Translations under genes and position numbers: made by a program
NCBI RefSeq assembly: GCF_002980595.1
Contig: NZ_PVLQ01000031.1
Coordinates: forward strand, 1-64,000
Length of the DNA stretch: 64,000 nt
Source of the DNA: Malikia granosa
GTDB taxonomy: Bacteria > Pseudomonadota > Gammaproteobacteria > Burkholderiales > Burkholderiaceae_C
Direction of reading: 5' to 3'
The notes under the pieces: model-generated
Told to the model about the DNA's origin: nothing
The model's input: only the letters and a program-made list of their open reading frames with translations
Database searches by the model: none
Shown: in pieces, positions 26,933 through 35,036 of the stretch
How the letters are laid out: every line of letters begins with the position of its first letter
Numbering within the stretch: position 1 is the first letter of the stretch

Positions 26933-28819
26933 TCAACGCCCGCCGGCGAGCAGGAAGGCCACGTCAAGGATCAGCACCAGGCTGCCCTCGGCCGAACGCG
27001 CCGTGCCAGCGATGCCACGCGCGGGCATCGCGGTCAGCGGCTTGATCACCAGATCGGCGGTGCCCTCGACCAGGCAGACGCCGAGGATGTAGGGCTTGGG
27101 ACTCGCGACCACGATGCCGATGCGTTCCTCGCGCGGCGTGTAGCCCAGCACCGAGGCCAGCGAGCGCACCGGCAAGGTACGGCCCTGGTCGCGGAACACC
27201 GGCTGGCCGCTCACGCTCATGAGTTCCTCGGGCAATTCGATCACGCGCTCGACCGCCGACATCGGCATGCCGACCAGCACCTCGCCAGCGCTGACCAGCA
27301 TGGTCGGGACAATCGACAGCTCGATCGGCAGCCGGATCGAGAAACAGGTCCCCTGCCCCAGGGTCGACTCGATGTGGATGGTGCCGCGATGCTTCTCGAC
27401 CGTGGTCTTGACCACGTCCATGCCGACGCCACGGCCCGACACGCTGGAGGCCTGGGCCTTGGTCGAGAGTCCGGGCAGGAAGGCCAGTTGCAGCGCATCC
27501 TCGTCGCTGACGACCAGGTGCTCGCCGATCAGGCCCAGGGTCTTGGCCTTGTGGCGCAGGCGCTCGGGGTCCATGCCGGCGCCGTCGTCGGCGACCTCGA
27601 TCACGACATTGCCGGCTTCCTGCCAGGCGCGCAGCGAAATGCGGGCCTTTTCCGGCTTGCCGGCGGCCAGCCGCTTCTCGGCCGGCTCGACACCATGGTC
27701 GAGCGAGTTGCGCAACATGTGCACCAGCGGGTCGTAGAGGCTGTCGACCACGATGCGGTCAACCTCGGTCTCGGCCCCCTCGATGACGAGCTCGACCTGC
27801 TTGCCGAGGTCGCGCGAGAGATCGCGCACCAGACGCGGAAAGCGCTGGAACAGGCGGCCGACCGGCTGCATGCGGGTTGCCAGCGTGGCGCGCTGCAGCT
27901 CGGAGGTGTAGCGCGCCGCGCGCTGCAGCGTCTCGGCCAGGGCCGACATCAGCAGCATCGCCTCGTCTTCCTGCTTGAACAGCATCAGCTTCTCGAACAG
28001 CGCACCGGCCTGGTTGGCGGCCTGCACCGACTCGCCCGCCACTTCGAGCAGGGCGTCGAGCTTGTCGGCACGCACGCGCAGGCTCTCCTCCTTGGCGGAC
28101 ACCTGCTGCTGGCCATCGGGCGCCGGCTGGGCCTCGGCGGCTTCGCGCCGATCGGGCAGCTCGCGCCGGTCGGCCTGGGCAGCACGGCGCTCGGGCTCGA
28201 TCGCCGGCAGGGCCGGCTCTTCCTCGGGAGGCGTGCCGAAATCGTCCAGCTCCGACGCGATAGACGCAGCGGCCCCGAGCGCCGAGGCTGGCAGCAAGGC
28301 TTCGTAGTAGGCCTGCCAGTCGATCTGACCGGGCAGGTTCTGCGGGCCAGGAGCGGCCGCCTGCGGCTGCTGGACCGGCGCAGGCTCGGACGCCACCGGC
28401 GCAGGCTCGGTTGCAGCCGCCTTGTCCTCGCCGATGCCTGCCATCACCGCGGTCAGGCGGTCCTCGAGTGCCGCCGGCATGGCGGGCAGCTGCTCGGGAT
28501 TGACACCCTCGGCCAGCGCCGCGAGCTGGTCGGCGACGAAGCCGCTGGCCTCGAGCGCCACATCGATCGCCTGCTGGGTCACGGGCGCCGCGCCGGTGCG
28601 CAAGGCATCGAACAGGTTCTCGGTCAGATGGCAGGCCGCCACCACCGAAGGCAGGTTCATGAAGCCGGCGCTGCCCTTGATCGTGTGGAAGGCGCGGAAC
28701 ACCGCGTTCAGGATCTCGTGGCTGTCCGGCTGCAACTCGAGCGCCAGCAGATTGTCCTCAACTTGCGCCGCCAGCTCCAAGGCCTCGACGACGAACTCTT
28801 GCAGCATGTCGTCGATCAT
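26933..28819 (-). CDS. cheA: Chemotaxis histidine kinase CheA (second copy)
   Basis: 628 residues. HPt H45 lies in [14 protein letters not shown] long Ala/Pro/Glu-rich linker (about 130-235) has no clear CheY-binding P2 domain. Dimerisation is near [17 protein letters not shown], the ATPase N-box is [13 protein letters not shown]1 [10 protein letters not shown]2 [10 protein letters not shown], and a CheW-like P5 is at the end. The start overlaps the cheZ stop (TGATG), so both are coupled. Only distantly similar to the CheA at 19104. Confidence 0.93.
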   Translation of the reverse strand: MIDDMLQEFVVEALELAAQVEDNLLALELQPDSHEILNAVFRAFHTIKGSAGFMNLPSVVAACHLTENLFDALRTGAAPVTQQAIDVALEASGFVADQLAALAEGVNPEQLPAMPAALEDRLTAVMAGIGEDKAAATEPAPVASEPAPVQQPQAAAPGPQNLPGQIDWQAYYEALLPASALGAAASIASELDDFGTPPEEEPALPAIEPERRAAQADRRELPDRREAAEAQPAPDGQQQVSAKEESLRVRADKLDALLEVAGESVQAANQAGALFEKLMLFKQEDEAMLLMSALAETLQRAARYTSELQRATLATRMQPVGRLFQRFPRLVRDLSRDLGKQVELVIEGAETEVDRIVVDSLYDPLVHMLRNSLDHGVEPAEKRLAAGKPEKARISLRAWQEAGNVVIEVADDGAGMDPERLRHKAKTLGLIGEHLVVSDEDALQLAFLPGLSTKAQASSVSGRGVGMDVVKTTVEKHRGTIHIESTLGQGTCFSIRLPIELSIVPTMLVSAGEVLVGMPMSAVERVIELPEELMSVSGQPVFRDQGRTLPVRSLASVLGYTPREERIGIVVASPKPYILGVCLVEGTADLVIKPLTAMPARGIAGTARSAEGSLVLILDVAFLLAGGR

Positions 28820-29604
28820 CAGAACCCCAGTTCGCCAAGCAAGCTGTCGACATCGGTCTGCCGCATCGAGGCCGTGGGCACGTTGGGGCCCGACAGCAGA
28901 TCGACCTCGGCGTTGCGCGAAATGATCGGTGCGTAGTCGCGCAGCAACTGCGTCAACTGGCTCTCCAGATTGCCGGTCAGGGTCACCACCTTCTTGATGA
29001 TCTGGCCGGTGATGTCCTGGAAGTCCTGCGCCATCATGATGTCCATCAGGCGCGCCTTCTCGGCGTCGGCGCCGGTGGCGACCCAGTCGGAGAAGTCGCG
29101 CGAATCGGCCGCCAGCTGCTTGAACTCGTCGAGGCTGAGCTTGCCCTCGAACATGGCCTGCCAGCGCTGCGACATCTCCTGCGCCTGGCGCGTCAACGCA
29201 TCCTGGGCCGGCAGGCTCTCGTCAACCGCGTTGAGCACCTTGTTGGCCGCCTGCTCGGTCAGCGAAGCGATGTATTTCAGCCGCTCCTGCGAGTCGAACA
29301 TCTCATGCACGGCATCGAACAGCGGGCGGTCCTGCCCGAGCTGGCGCAGCGCATCGTGCAGCTCGCGCACGATCAGACCCAGGCGGGTGTACATCGGCAG
29401 CGGCAACTGGTCGGCCGACTCGGGCAGATGGCTGCCCGGCTCCGGCAGCGTTTCCGCCGGACCGGGATCGGCCGCCACCGGCGCGGGCGCCGGGCTCACG
29501 GCTTCGCTGACCTCTGCCTCCAGGGGCTTGGCGCTGACACCAGCCTGATGCTGGGCGGCAGCCGCTTCGAACAAGGCGTCAAGATCGTCCAAATCGTCGC
29601 TCAT
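28819..29604 (-). CDS. cheZ: Protein phosphatase CheZ
   Basis: 261 residues. The long helical hairpin contains YIASLTEQAANKVLNAVDES and the catalytic helix MMAQDFQDITGQIIKKV (D197, Q201). The C-terminal CheY-binding peptide is DVDSLLGELGF. It speeds dephosphorylation of CheY-P. Its place directly before cheA differs from the common betaproteobacterial order, where it follows cheY. Confidence 0.94.
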   Translation of the reverse strand: MSDDLDDLDALFEAAAAQHQAGVSAKPLEAEVSEAVSPAPAPVAADPGPAETLPEPGSHLPESADQLPLPMYTRLGLIVRELHDALRQLGQDRPLFDAVHEMFDSQERLKYIASLTEQAANKVLNAVDESLPAQDALTRQAQEMSQRWQAMFEGKLSLDEFKQLAADSRDFSDWVATGADAEKARLMDIMMAQDFQDITGQIIKKVVTLTGNLESQLTQLLRDYAPIISRNAEVDLLSGPNVPTASMRQTDVDSLLGELGF

Positions 29605-29625
29605 CCATTCACTCCTGATTGCTGC

Positions 29626-31200
29626 TCACGCGACGGCGCGAGCGAGCTTGAAAACATTCATCGCCTGGCGCAACTGATCGGCTTGCTGGACCAGGCTTTC
29701 CGACGCCGCAGCGTTTTGCTCGACCAGGGCCGCGTTTTGCTGGGTCACCGAATCGAGGTGCACCACGGCGGTATTGATCTGGTTGATCCCCTGATTCTGC
29801 TCCTGCGTCAGGACGGCCAACTCGCCCATGATCTGCGAGACATCCTTGACCGACTTGACGATCTCCTCCATGGTCGCGGTGGCCTGTCCCACCTGGCGGG
29901 TACCTGCCTGCACCTTGGCAATCGAGTCGCCGATCAGCTGCTTGATGTCCTTGGCCGCTGCCGCCGAACGTCCGGCCAGGCTGCGCACCTCGCCCGCGAC
30001 GACGGCAAAGCCGCGACCCTGCTCGCCGGCACGAGCCGCCTCGACCGAGGCATTGAGCGCCAGGATATTGGTCTGGAACGCGATGCCGTCGATCAAGCCG
30101 ATGATATCGACGATCTTTTCGGCCGAAGCGCTGATCTCGTTCATCGTGCCACCGAAATGCGAGATCACCTCGCCGCCCTGCGAGGCCACGCCCGACGCCT
30201 TGGCCGCGAGCTGGTTGGCCTGCAGGGAATTGTCGACGCTCTGGTGCATGTTCGAGACGAACTGCTCCAGGCTGGCGGCCGTTTCCTCGAGGCTGGCGGC
30301 CTGGGCTTCGGTGCGCTGGGACAGGCTGAGGTTGCCAGCGGCGATCTCGGTCATGCCGGCCTGCATGGTGTCGACGTTGTCGCGCACATCGCCGACGATG
30401 GTGTTGAGGTTGAGCGCGACCTGCCTGAGGGCACGCAGCAGCTGGCTGAATTCATCGGTGCCCGCCACCTCGAGCTCGATCTTCATGTCGCCACCGGCAA
30501 TCGTGCGCGCGACCCGGGTCGCATGCTCCAGCGGTGCAACGACCTGCCGGTACAGCGTGACCCAGAGCCACAGCGCCAGCAACAGGCCACAGAGCGACAG
30601 CAGGCCAAGCAGGCCCGGACCGGGCACCTGGCCCAGCAGGGCCGACAGCCCGAGGGCCGCCAGACCGGCGCTGGGCAAGCCCAGCCCCAGGGCCAGGCGC
30701 ACGCTCAGGCGGGTCTTGCCGAGCTTGGCCCAGAAGCCGGCCAGGCCGGTGCGGACCACCGCTCCCTGCTCGATTGCCAGGCCCTGGGCCCGGCCCTCGC
30801 GGAACTGGCGGTAGATCGGCTCGACCGCCTGGATCGCTTCGCGCGCGGGCTTGGTGCGCACCGACATGTAGCCCGTGATCTGACCGTTCTCGTAGACCGG
30901 GGTCACGTTGGCATTGACCCAGTAGAAATCCCCGTTCTTGCAGCGGTTCTTGACCAGGCCCGTCCACGGAATGCCCTGCTTGAGGGTGGCCCACATGTCC
31001 TCGAACGCCTCGGGCGGCATGTCGGGGTGACGCACGATGTTGTGCGGCTGGCCCAGCAACTCATCCTCGGAGAAACCGCTGACTTCCACGAAGTAGGGGT
31101 TGACGTAAGTGATGCGGCTCTGGGTGTCGGTCATCGACACGATGGATCGGGTGTCGCTGAGCAGGTGTTCACGCTGGGTAACGGGCTGGTTGACGCGCAT
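29626..31200 (-). CDS. Aer-like methyl-accepting chemotaxis protein (PAS sensor)
   Basis: 524 residues. The N-terminal PAS domain ([41 protein letters not shown]) is followed by TM helices near residues 165-215, HAMP, and a signalling domain with hairpin tip [20 protein letters not shown]. The layout matches the receptor at 16300, but the hairpin segment is coded with many silent differences. It ends LARAVA without a CheR-tether tail. A strong sigma-28-type promoter lies 41 bp before its start. Confidence 0.9.
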   Translation of the reverse strand: MRVNQPVTQREHLLSDTRSIVSMTDTQSRITYVNPYFVEVSGFSEDELLGQPHNIVRHPDMPPEAFEDMWATLKQGIPWTGLVKNRCKNGDFYWVNANVTPVYENGQITGYMSVRTKPAREAIQAVEPIYRQFREGRAQGLAIEQGAVVRTGLAGFWAKLGKTRLSVRLALGLGLPSAGLAALGLSALLGQVPGPGLLGLLSLCGLLLALWLWVTLYRQVVAPLEHATRVARTIAGGDMKIELEVAGTDEFSQLLRALRQVALNLNTIVGDVRDNVDTMQAGMTEIAAGNLSLSQRTEAQAASLEETAASLEQFVSNMHQSVDNSLQANQLAAKASGVASQGGEVISHFGGTMNEISASAEKIVDIIGLIDGIAFQTNILALNASVEAARAGEQGRGFAVVAGEVRSLAGRSAAAAKDIKQLIGDSIAKVQAGTRQVGQATATMEEIVKSVKDVSQIMGELAVLTQEQNQGINQINTAVVHLDSVTQQNAALVEQNAAASESLVQQADQLRQAMNVFKLARAVA

Positions 31201-31240
31201 ATTGTTTTTGTTCTTTGGAAACGAAGCTGACTGACTGATA

Positions 31241-31267
31241 TTAACGGCAAAAAATTGCTGGAATTTA
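31241..31267 (-). promoter_or_regulatory. Sigma-28 (FliA) type promoter for the Aer-like receptor gene
   Basis: On the minus strand TAAATTCC (31260-31267), an 11-bp spacer and GCCGTTAA (31241-31248). This is close to the flagellar sigma consensus TAAAGTTT-N11-GCCGATAA, with the TAAA and GCCG-TAA cores kept. Confidence 0.7.
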
Positions 31268-31302
31268 TACTAAATACTCAAGAAGCTAAGATTTTCATTT
31301 CC

Positions 31303-32193
31303 TCACGAACCGTTCAAGGTAATAGTCTTCAGCCTGCCCTCGTTCATCGCGGCATCCTCGGCCCGCTTGTTGAGCAAGATGATGCTGATGCGGCGGTTGT
31401 TCGGGTTGAGCGGATCGTCGGGCTCGAGCAGCACCGCCGAGGACAGGCCGATGACACGGATCAGCCGCCCCTCGTCGAGACCGCCGCCGATCAGCACGCG
31501 CCGCGCCGCATTGGCCCGGTCGGCCGACAGCTCCCAGTTGCTGTAGCTCTTGCCGCCGCCCGCAAAGGGCGTGGCGTCGGTGTGGCCCGCCAGGCTGATG
31601 CGGTTGGGCATGCCGTTGAGCACCGGGGCGATCTCGCGCAGGATGTCCTGGGCATAAGGCTGCAGCTGGGCGCTGGCGAGCGCGAACATGGGCCGGTTCT
31701 GCTCATCGACGATCTGCACGCGCAAGCCCTCGGAGCTGACGTCGAGCAGCAGCTGCTTCTTGAACGGCTGGAGCTTGGGGCTGTCCTCGATCAGGGTCTC
31801 GAGCTTGCGCTTCATCTCCTGCATCTTGCGGGCCTCGACCTTCTCGCTGGCCTCATCCTGGCCGGAGGTGTCCGGCTTGCGCACCGGGCTGGGGCCGTCG
31901 CCCGCGCTCATGCCCTGCTGCATCAGGTCGCGTCCGCCCCCCGGCATGATGATGTTGCTCGCGCCGCTGGACGGTCCGCCGAGCAGCGAGGTCTTGAGCG
32001 GCGTCTGGAAATACTCCGAAATGCCCTTGAGCTTGGCGCCATCGACCGACCCCAGCAGCCACATCAGCAGGAAGAAGGCCATCATCGCGGTCACGAAGTC
32101 GGCATAGGCGATCTTCCAGGCGCCGCCATGCCCGCCTCCGGACACCTTCTTGATGCGCTTGACGACGATGGTCGGTGTTTTCTTGTCGGCCAT
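31303..32193 (-). CDS. motB: Flagellar motor stator protein MotB
   Basis: 296 residues. The single TM helix has the proton-carrying Asp in YADFVTAMMAFFLLMWLLG, preceded by a basic cytoplasmic N-terminus. The periplasmic linker and plug lead to an OmpA-like peptidoglycan-binding domain with ISLAGHTDATPF and ELSADRANAARRVL. It anchors the stator to the cell wall. It follows motA by 6 bp. Confidence 0.95.
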   Translation of the reverse strand: MADKKTPTIVVKRIKKVSGGGHGGAWKIAYADFVTAMMAFFLLMWLLGSVDGAKLKGISEYFQTPLKTSLLGGPSSGASNIIMPGGGRDLMQQGMSAGDGPSPVRKPDTSGQDEASEKVEARKMQEMKRKLETLIEDSPKLQPFKKQLLLDVSSEGLRVQIVDEQNRPMFALASAQLQPYAQDILREIAPVLNGMPNRISLAGHTDATPFAGGGKSYSNWELSADRANAARRVLIGGGLDEGRLIRVIGLSSAVLLEPDDPLNPNNRRISIILLNKRAEDAAMNEGRLKTITLNGS

Positions 32194-32199
32194 GCGCGC

Positions 32200-33060
32200 T
32201 TACCTCGACTTGGCTTGCTTGATCTGCTCCTCGAGCTCCATGAAGGTGGGACGCTCGGTCGAGAACAGCACCTTGCGGCCGAACTCGACCGCCACCGTCG
32301 GCGGGTAGCCGTTGAGGCTGGCCAGCAGGGTCACCTTGATGCACTGGAAGGTCTTGGACGACTCGTGCAGCTTTTGCTCGAGCAGGCCCGCCAGCGGCGC
32401 GATGAAGCCATAGGCCAGCAGGATGCCCAGGAAGGTACCGACCAGGGCATGGGCAATCAGGATGCCGAGCTCGGCCGGCGGCAAGCCGACCGACTCCATG
32501 GTGTGGACCACCCCCATCACCGCCGCCACGATGCCGAAGGCCGGCAGGCCGTCGGCGATCTTGGAGATGCAATGCACCGGCACCTCGGCCTCGGCGTGGT
32601 GGGTGTCGATCTCGTTGTCCATCAGGTTCTCGAGCTGGAACGGGTCCATATTGCCCGACATCATCAGGCGCAGGTAGTCGGTGATGAACTCGAGCATGTG
32701 GTGGTCGGCCAGCACCAGCGGGTACTTGGAGAACAGCTCGCTTTGCTCGGGCTGCTCGATGTCGCCCTCGATGGCCATCATGCCGTCGCTGCGGATCTTG
32801 TTGAGCAGCGCGAACAGCAGCAGCATCAGCTCGAGATAGAGCGCGCGGTTGTAGCGCGAGCCCTTAAACAGGGTCGGCAGCGCCTGCATGGTGGCCTTGA
32901 TCGCCTTGCCGTTGTTGCCGGCAATGAAGGCGCCGAGGGCGGCGCCACCGATCATCAGCACCTCCAGCGGCTGGAAAAGCACGACGATGTTGCCGCCAGC
33001 CAGGGCAAAGCCGCCCAGCACCGCAGCCACCACCACGATATAGCCCAGAATCACGAACAC
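32200..33060 (-). CDS. motA: Flagellar motor stator protein MotA
   Basis: 286 residues with four hydrophobic helices: the N-terminal pair (VILGYIVVVAAVLGGFALAGG and the next), then LPAFGIVAAVMGVVHTM and ALVGTFLGILLAYGFIAPL. The cytoplasmic loop carries the charged residues that contact FliG. It forms the proton channel with MotB. The start is a GTG at 33060 with GGAG 8 nt upstream; a TTG at 33075 is less likely. It overlaps the end of the methyltransferase gene by 10 bp. Confidence 0.94.
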   Translation of the reverse strand: MFVILGYIVVVAAVLGGFALAGGNIVVLFQPLEVLMIGGAALGAFIAGNNGKAIKATMQALPTLFKGSRYNRALYLELMLLLFALLNKIRSDGMMAIEGDIEQPEQSELFSKYPLVLADHHMLEFITDYLRLMMSGNMDPFQLENLMDNEIDTHHAEAEVPVHCISKIADGLPAFGIVAAVMGVVHTMESVGLPPAELGILIAHALVGTFLGILLAYGFIAPLAGLLEQKLHESSKTFQCIKVTLLASLNGYPPTVAVEFGRKVLFSTERPTFMELEEQIKQAKSR

Positions 33061-33914
33061 GACAACTTCTCCCAAAAAACGGCAGTCAGATCCGGCCCCA
33101 TGCCGGCCGCCAGCACGCCATCAGTCCCCATGTGCCAGACATAGAGCGGTGGCACGCCCGCCAGCCCCGACCCAGGCAGCGCAATGGCGGCCTGGCCGGG
33201 AACGGCGAACTCGCAGCTGACGAAGCAGGCGCCCGGCTTGAGTTGAGCGGCCAGCTGTTGCCACAGCGCCGGCATGGCCGCCGGCGACAGGTAGGCCAAT
33301 ACCAGATCGTAAGGCGAGAGGTCATGCTGCCGGTAATCCTGGCGCAGGAAACGGCAGGCACTGCCTTGCCAGCGCGCCCGGCAACGGCTCCACAGCCAGG
33401 GCAGCGGCGCGAGCTCCAGCCCCAGCACCACAGGCGCGCCGGGCTGGCGCGCCAGATGGAGCGCCAGGCCCCCGAGGCCGCTGCCGAGATCGATCGCACG
33501 GGCACCAGGCCGCACCGGCAGGCAACGCGCCATCAGGTCCCAGACTGCAGGCCCGGATGCATAGAGCGGCACCCGGGTGGAAAAGGTCGTCCAGTAGACC
33601 AGCGCCAGCGCGACAAAGGCGCCCAGGAAGACGATGGGCGGCCAGTGCAGCGCGACAGCGCCATGCAGCGCAGCCGGGAAGACGGCATTGATCGCCAGCC
33701 ACCAGGACGGCAGGCGCAGCCAGGCGCTCAGCAAGGCGCCGCTCAAGGCCTGGCAGGCCAGCCCGACCCAGGCCGAGGGCGGCTGCAAGCCCAGGGTCAC
33801 CAGCAGCCAGCCGGCCAGCAGCACGCCGGCCGAAGCCCATTGCGGATAAGCCTGGGACCAGGCGACCAGCGCCGGCCCGGACTCAGTCCGGCTGGGTCGA
33901 TCCGGCGCGGGCAT
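33051..33914 (-). CDS. Membrane-anchored class I SAM-dependent methyltransferase, unknown target
   Basis: About 287 residues. The N-terminal half has three to four hydrophobic segments (residues about 28-110, such as AGVLLAGWLLVTLGL and FLGAFVALALVYWTTF). The C-terminal half is a Rossmann methyltransferase: motif I AIDLGSGLGGLALHLA (about 140-155), VVLGLELAPLPWLW, and YDLVLAYLSPAAM. It overlaps flhC at its start (32 bp) and motA at its end (10 bp), so it is made with the flagellar regulator and stator. No sequence feature shows what it methylates. Confidence 0.75.
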   Translation of the reverse strand: MPAPDRPSRTESGPALVAWSQAYPQWASAGVLLAGWLLVTLGLQPPSAWVGLACQALSGALLSAWLRLPSWWLAINAVFPAALHGAVALHWPPIVFLGAFVALALVYWTTFSTRVPLYASGPAVWDLMARCLPVRPGARAIDLGSGLGGLALHLARQPGAPVVLGLELAPLPWLWSRCRARWQGSACRFLRQDYRQHDLSPYDLVLAYLSPAAMPALWQQLAAQLKPGACFVSCEFAVPGQAAIALPGSGLAGVPPLYVWHMGTDGVLAAGMGPDLTAVFWEKLSCS

Positions 33915-34488
33915 CGAGCACCTTGCGCGTTTTGCCGGCGCGCGAAGGCACGCGGCAGAGCCCGCAGACGAAGCGCTGGCGACGCTGCGGCTGGACGATG
34001 AATTCACCACCGCACTGGCGGCAGCGCGCCGTCTCCAGCATCGAGCTGTTCAGGAAGCGCACCAGCGTCCAGGCCCGCGTGAGCGAGAGCACCGGCTCGG
34101 CACCCGGCTCGGGCGGCATCTGCTCGAGGTACAGGCGGTAGGCCTTGACCAGGGCATCGATGGATTCGAGCCCGGCATGCTGCATCAACTGGCGATGGAT
34201 GCCGATGAAGAGCGAGGCGTGGATATTGGGCTGCCAGGTCAGGAACCAGTCGGTAGAGAACGGCAGCATGCCCTTGGGCGGGGATACGCCCAGCAGCTCC
34301 TTGTAGAGCTTGAGCAGGCGGTCGCGCGACAGGGTGGTCTCGGTCTCGAGCAACTGCAGCCGCGCGCCCAGCAGGATCAGGTCGATCGCGAGCTGGATCT
34401 CGCGCGACTCGCCCAGCACGGTCCTGGTCTTGCGGACCGGTCTTGCGCCAGCGGCGGCCGCAGCGGGCAGGCTGGCATCACGGGTCAC
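33883..34488 (-). CDS. flhC: Flagellar master transcriptional regulator FlhC
   Basis: 201 residues. The helical region matches FlhC (IQLAIDLILLGARLQLLETET, LPFSTDWFLTWQPNIHASLF). A C-terminal zinc site has C156-x2-C159 and C175-x2-C178. With FlhD it forms the heterohexamer that activates class 2 flagellar promoters. It overlaps the flhD stop by 4 bp (ATGA). Confidence 0.95.
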   Translation of the reverse strand: MTRDASLPAAAAAGARPVRKTRTVLGESREIQLAIDLILLGARLQLLETETTLSRDRLLKLYKELLGVSPPKGMLPFSTDWFLTWQPNIHASLFIGIHRQLMQHAGLESIDALVKAYRLYLEQMPPEPGAEPVLSLTRAWTLVRFLNSSMLETARCRQCGGEFIVQPQRRQRFVCGLCRVPSRAGKTRKVLDARAGSTQPD

Positions 34489-34802
34489 AGGATCTCCTCG
34501 ACCGGCTGGCCCGCCAGCAGGATGGCGGAATGCGCATGGGCGAGCTGGCGCTCCTTGCTGTCATGGGTGAGCATGCCGAGGATGGCGCCATCGTCGAAGC
34601 GGAAACGGGTCAGCATCATCGGGCTGCTCGCGAGCTTGATGATCTGGGCCGTGCTCAGGTTGTCGATCAACTGCGCGATTTCCTGGCTGATGCCGAGGCG
34701 ATAGACCGCCATGGCCTGGTCCTCGCGGACCATGCGCTGAGCCAGCATCAGATAGCTCAGGTTGATGTCCCTGACTTCATCCATCAAGTTGCTACGATCC
34801 AT
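34485..34802 (-). CDS. flhD: Flagellar master transcriptional regulator FlhD
   Basis: 105 residues. The conserved DINLSYLMLAQRMV begins at residue 12, exactly as in E. coli FlhD, which fixes the start at 34802 (MDRSNLMDEV). CTGGAG lies 7 nt before it. It dimerises and pairs with FlhC. The 200 bp upstream are AT-rich, as often seen for this highly regulated promoter. Confidence 0.94.
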   Translation of the reverse strand: MDRSNLMDEVRDINLSYLMLAQRMVREDQAMAVYRLGISQEIAQLIDNLSTAQIIKLASSPMMLTRFRFDDGAILGMLTHDSKERQLAHAHSAILLAGQPVEEIL

Positions 34803-35036
34803 CTCCCAACTCCAGGCTTTTGTCACGGCCATGCAGCGGCCTCAACACAGGTCAAATTGAACAGCGAGAAAACTTCCCACATTCATTTCGCAATCAAATG
34901 TATCATAAAACACAGAAATCAAGGTCATTTTCGACAACAAAACAACATAAAAACAAATAGCCCGGATTTCCACATCTGGGGAACTTGGCAGCCACGCTAG
35001 AGTCACAGCTTGTCCTACCCAGCCCACATCCTTGCC
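34803..35036. promoter_or_regulatory. AT-rich divergent control region of flhDC
   Basis: This is one of the most AT-rich stretches in the window (especially 34855-34975), between flhD and a divergent receptor-like gene. On the minus strand TGATACATT lies at 34898-34906, a possible extended -10 element (TGnTAnnnT). The same 9-mer is found upstream of two other minus-strand genes. No clear -35 box was recognised. Confidence 0.4.

Noticed and set aside
31255-33144. 629-codon plus-strand frame opposite motA/motB
   Set aside because: Antisense to motA and motB, with no motif and shadow composition.
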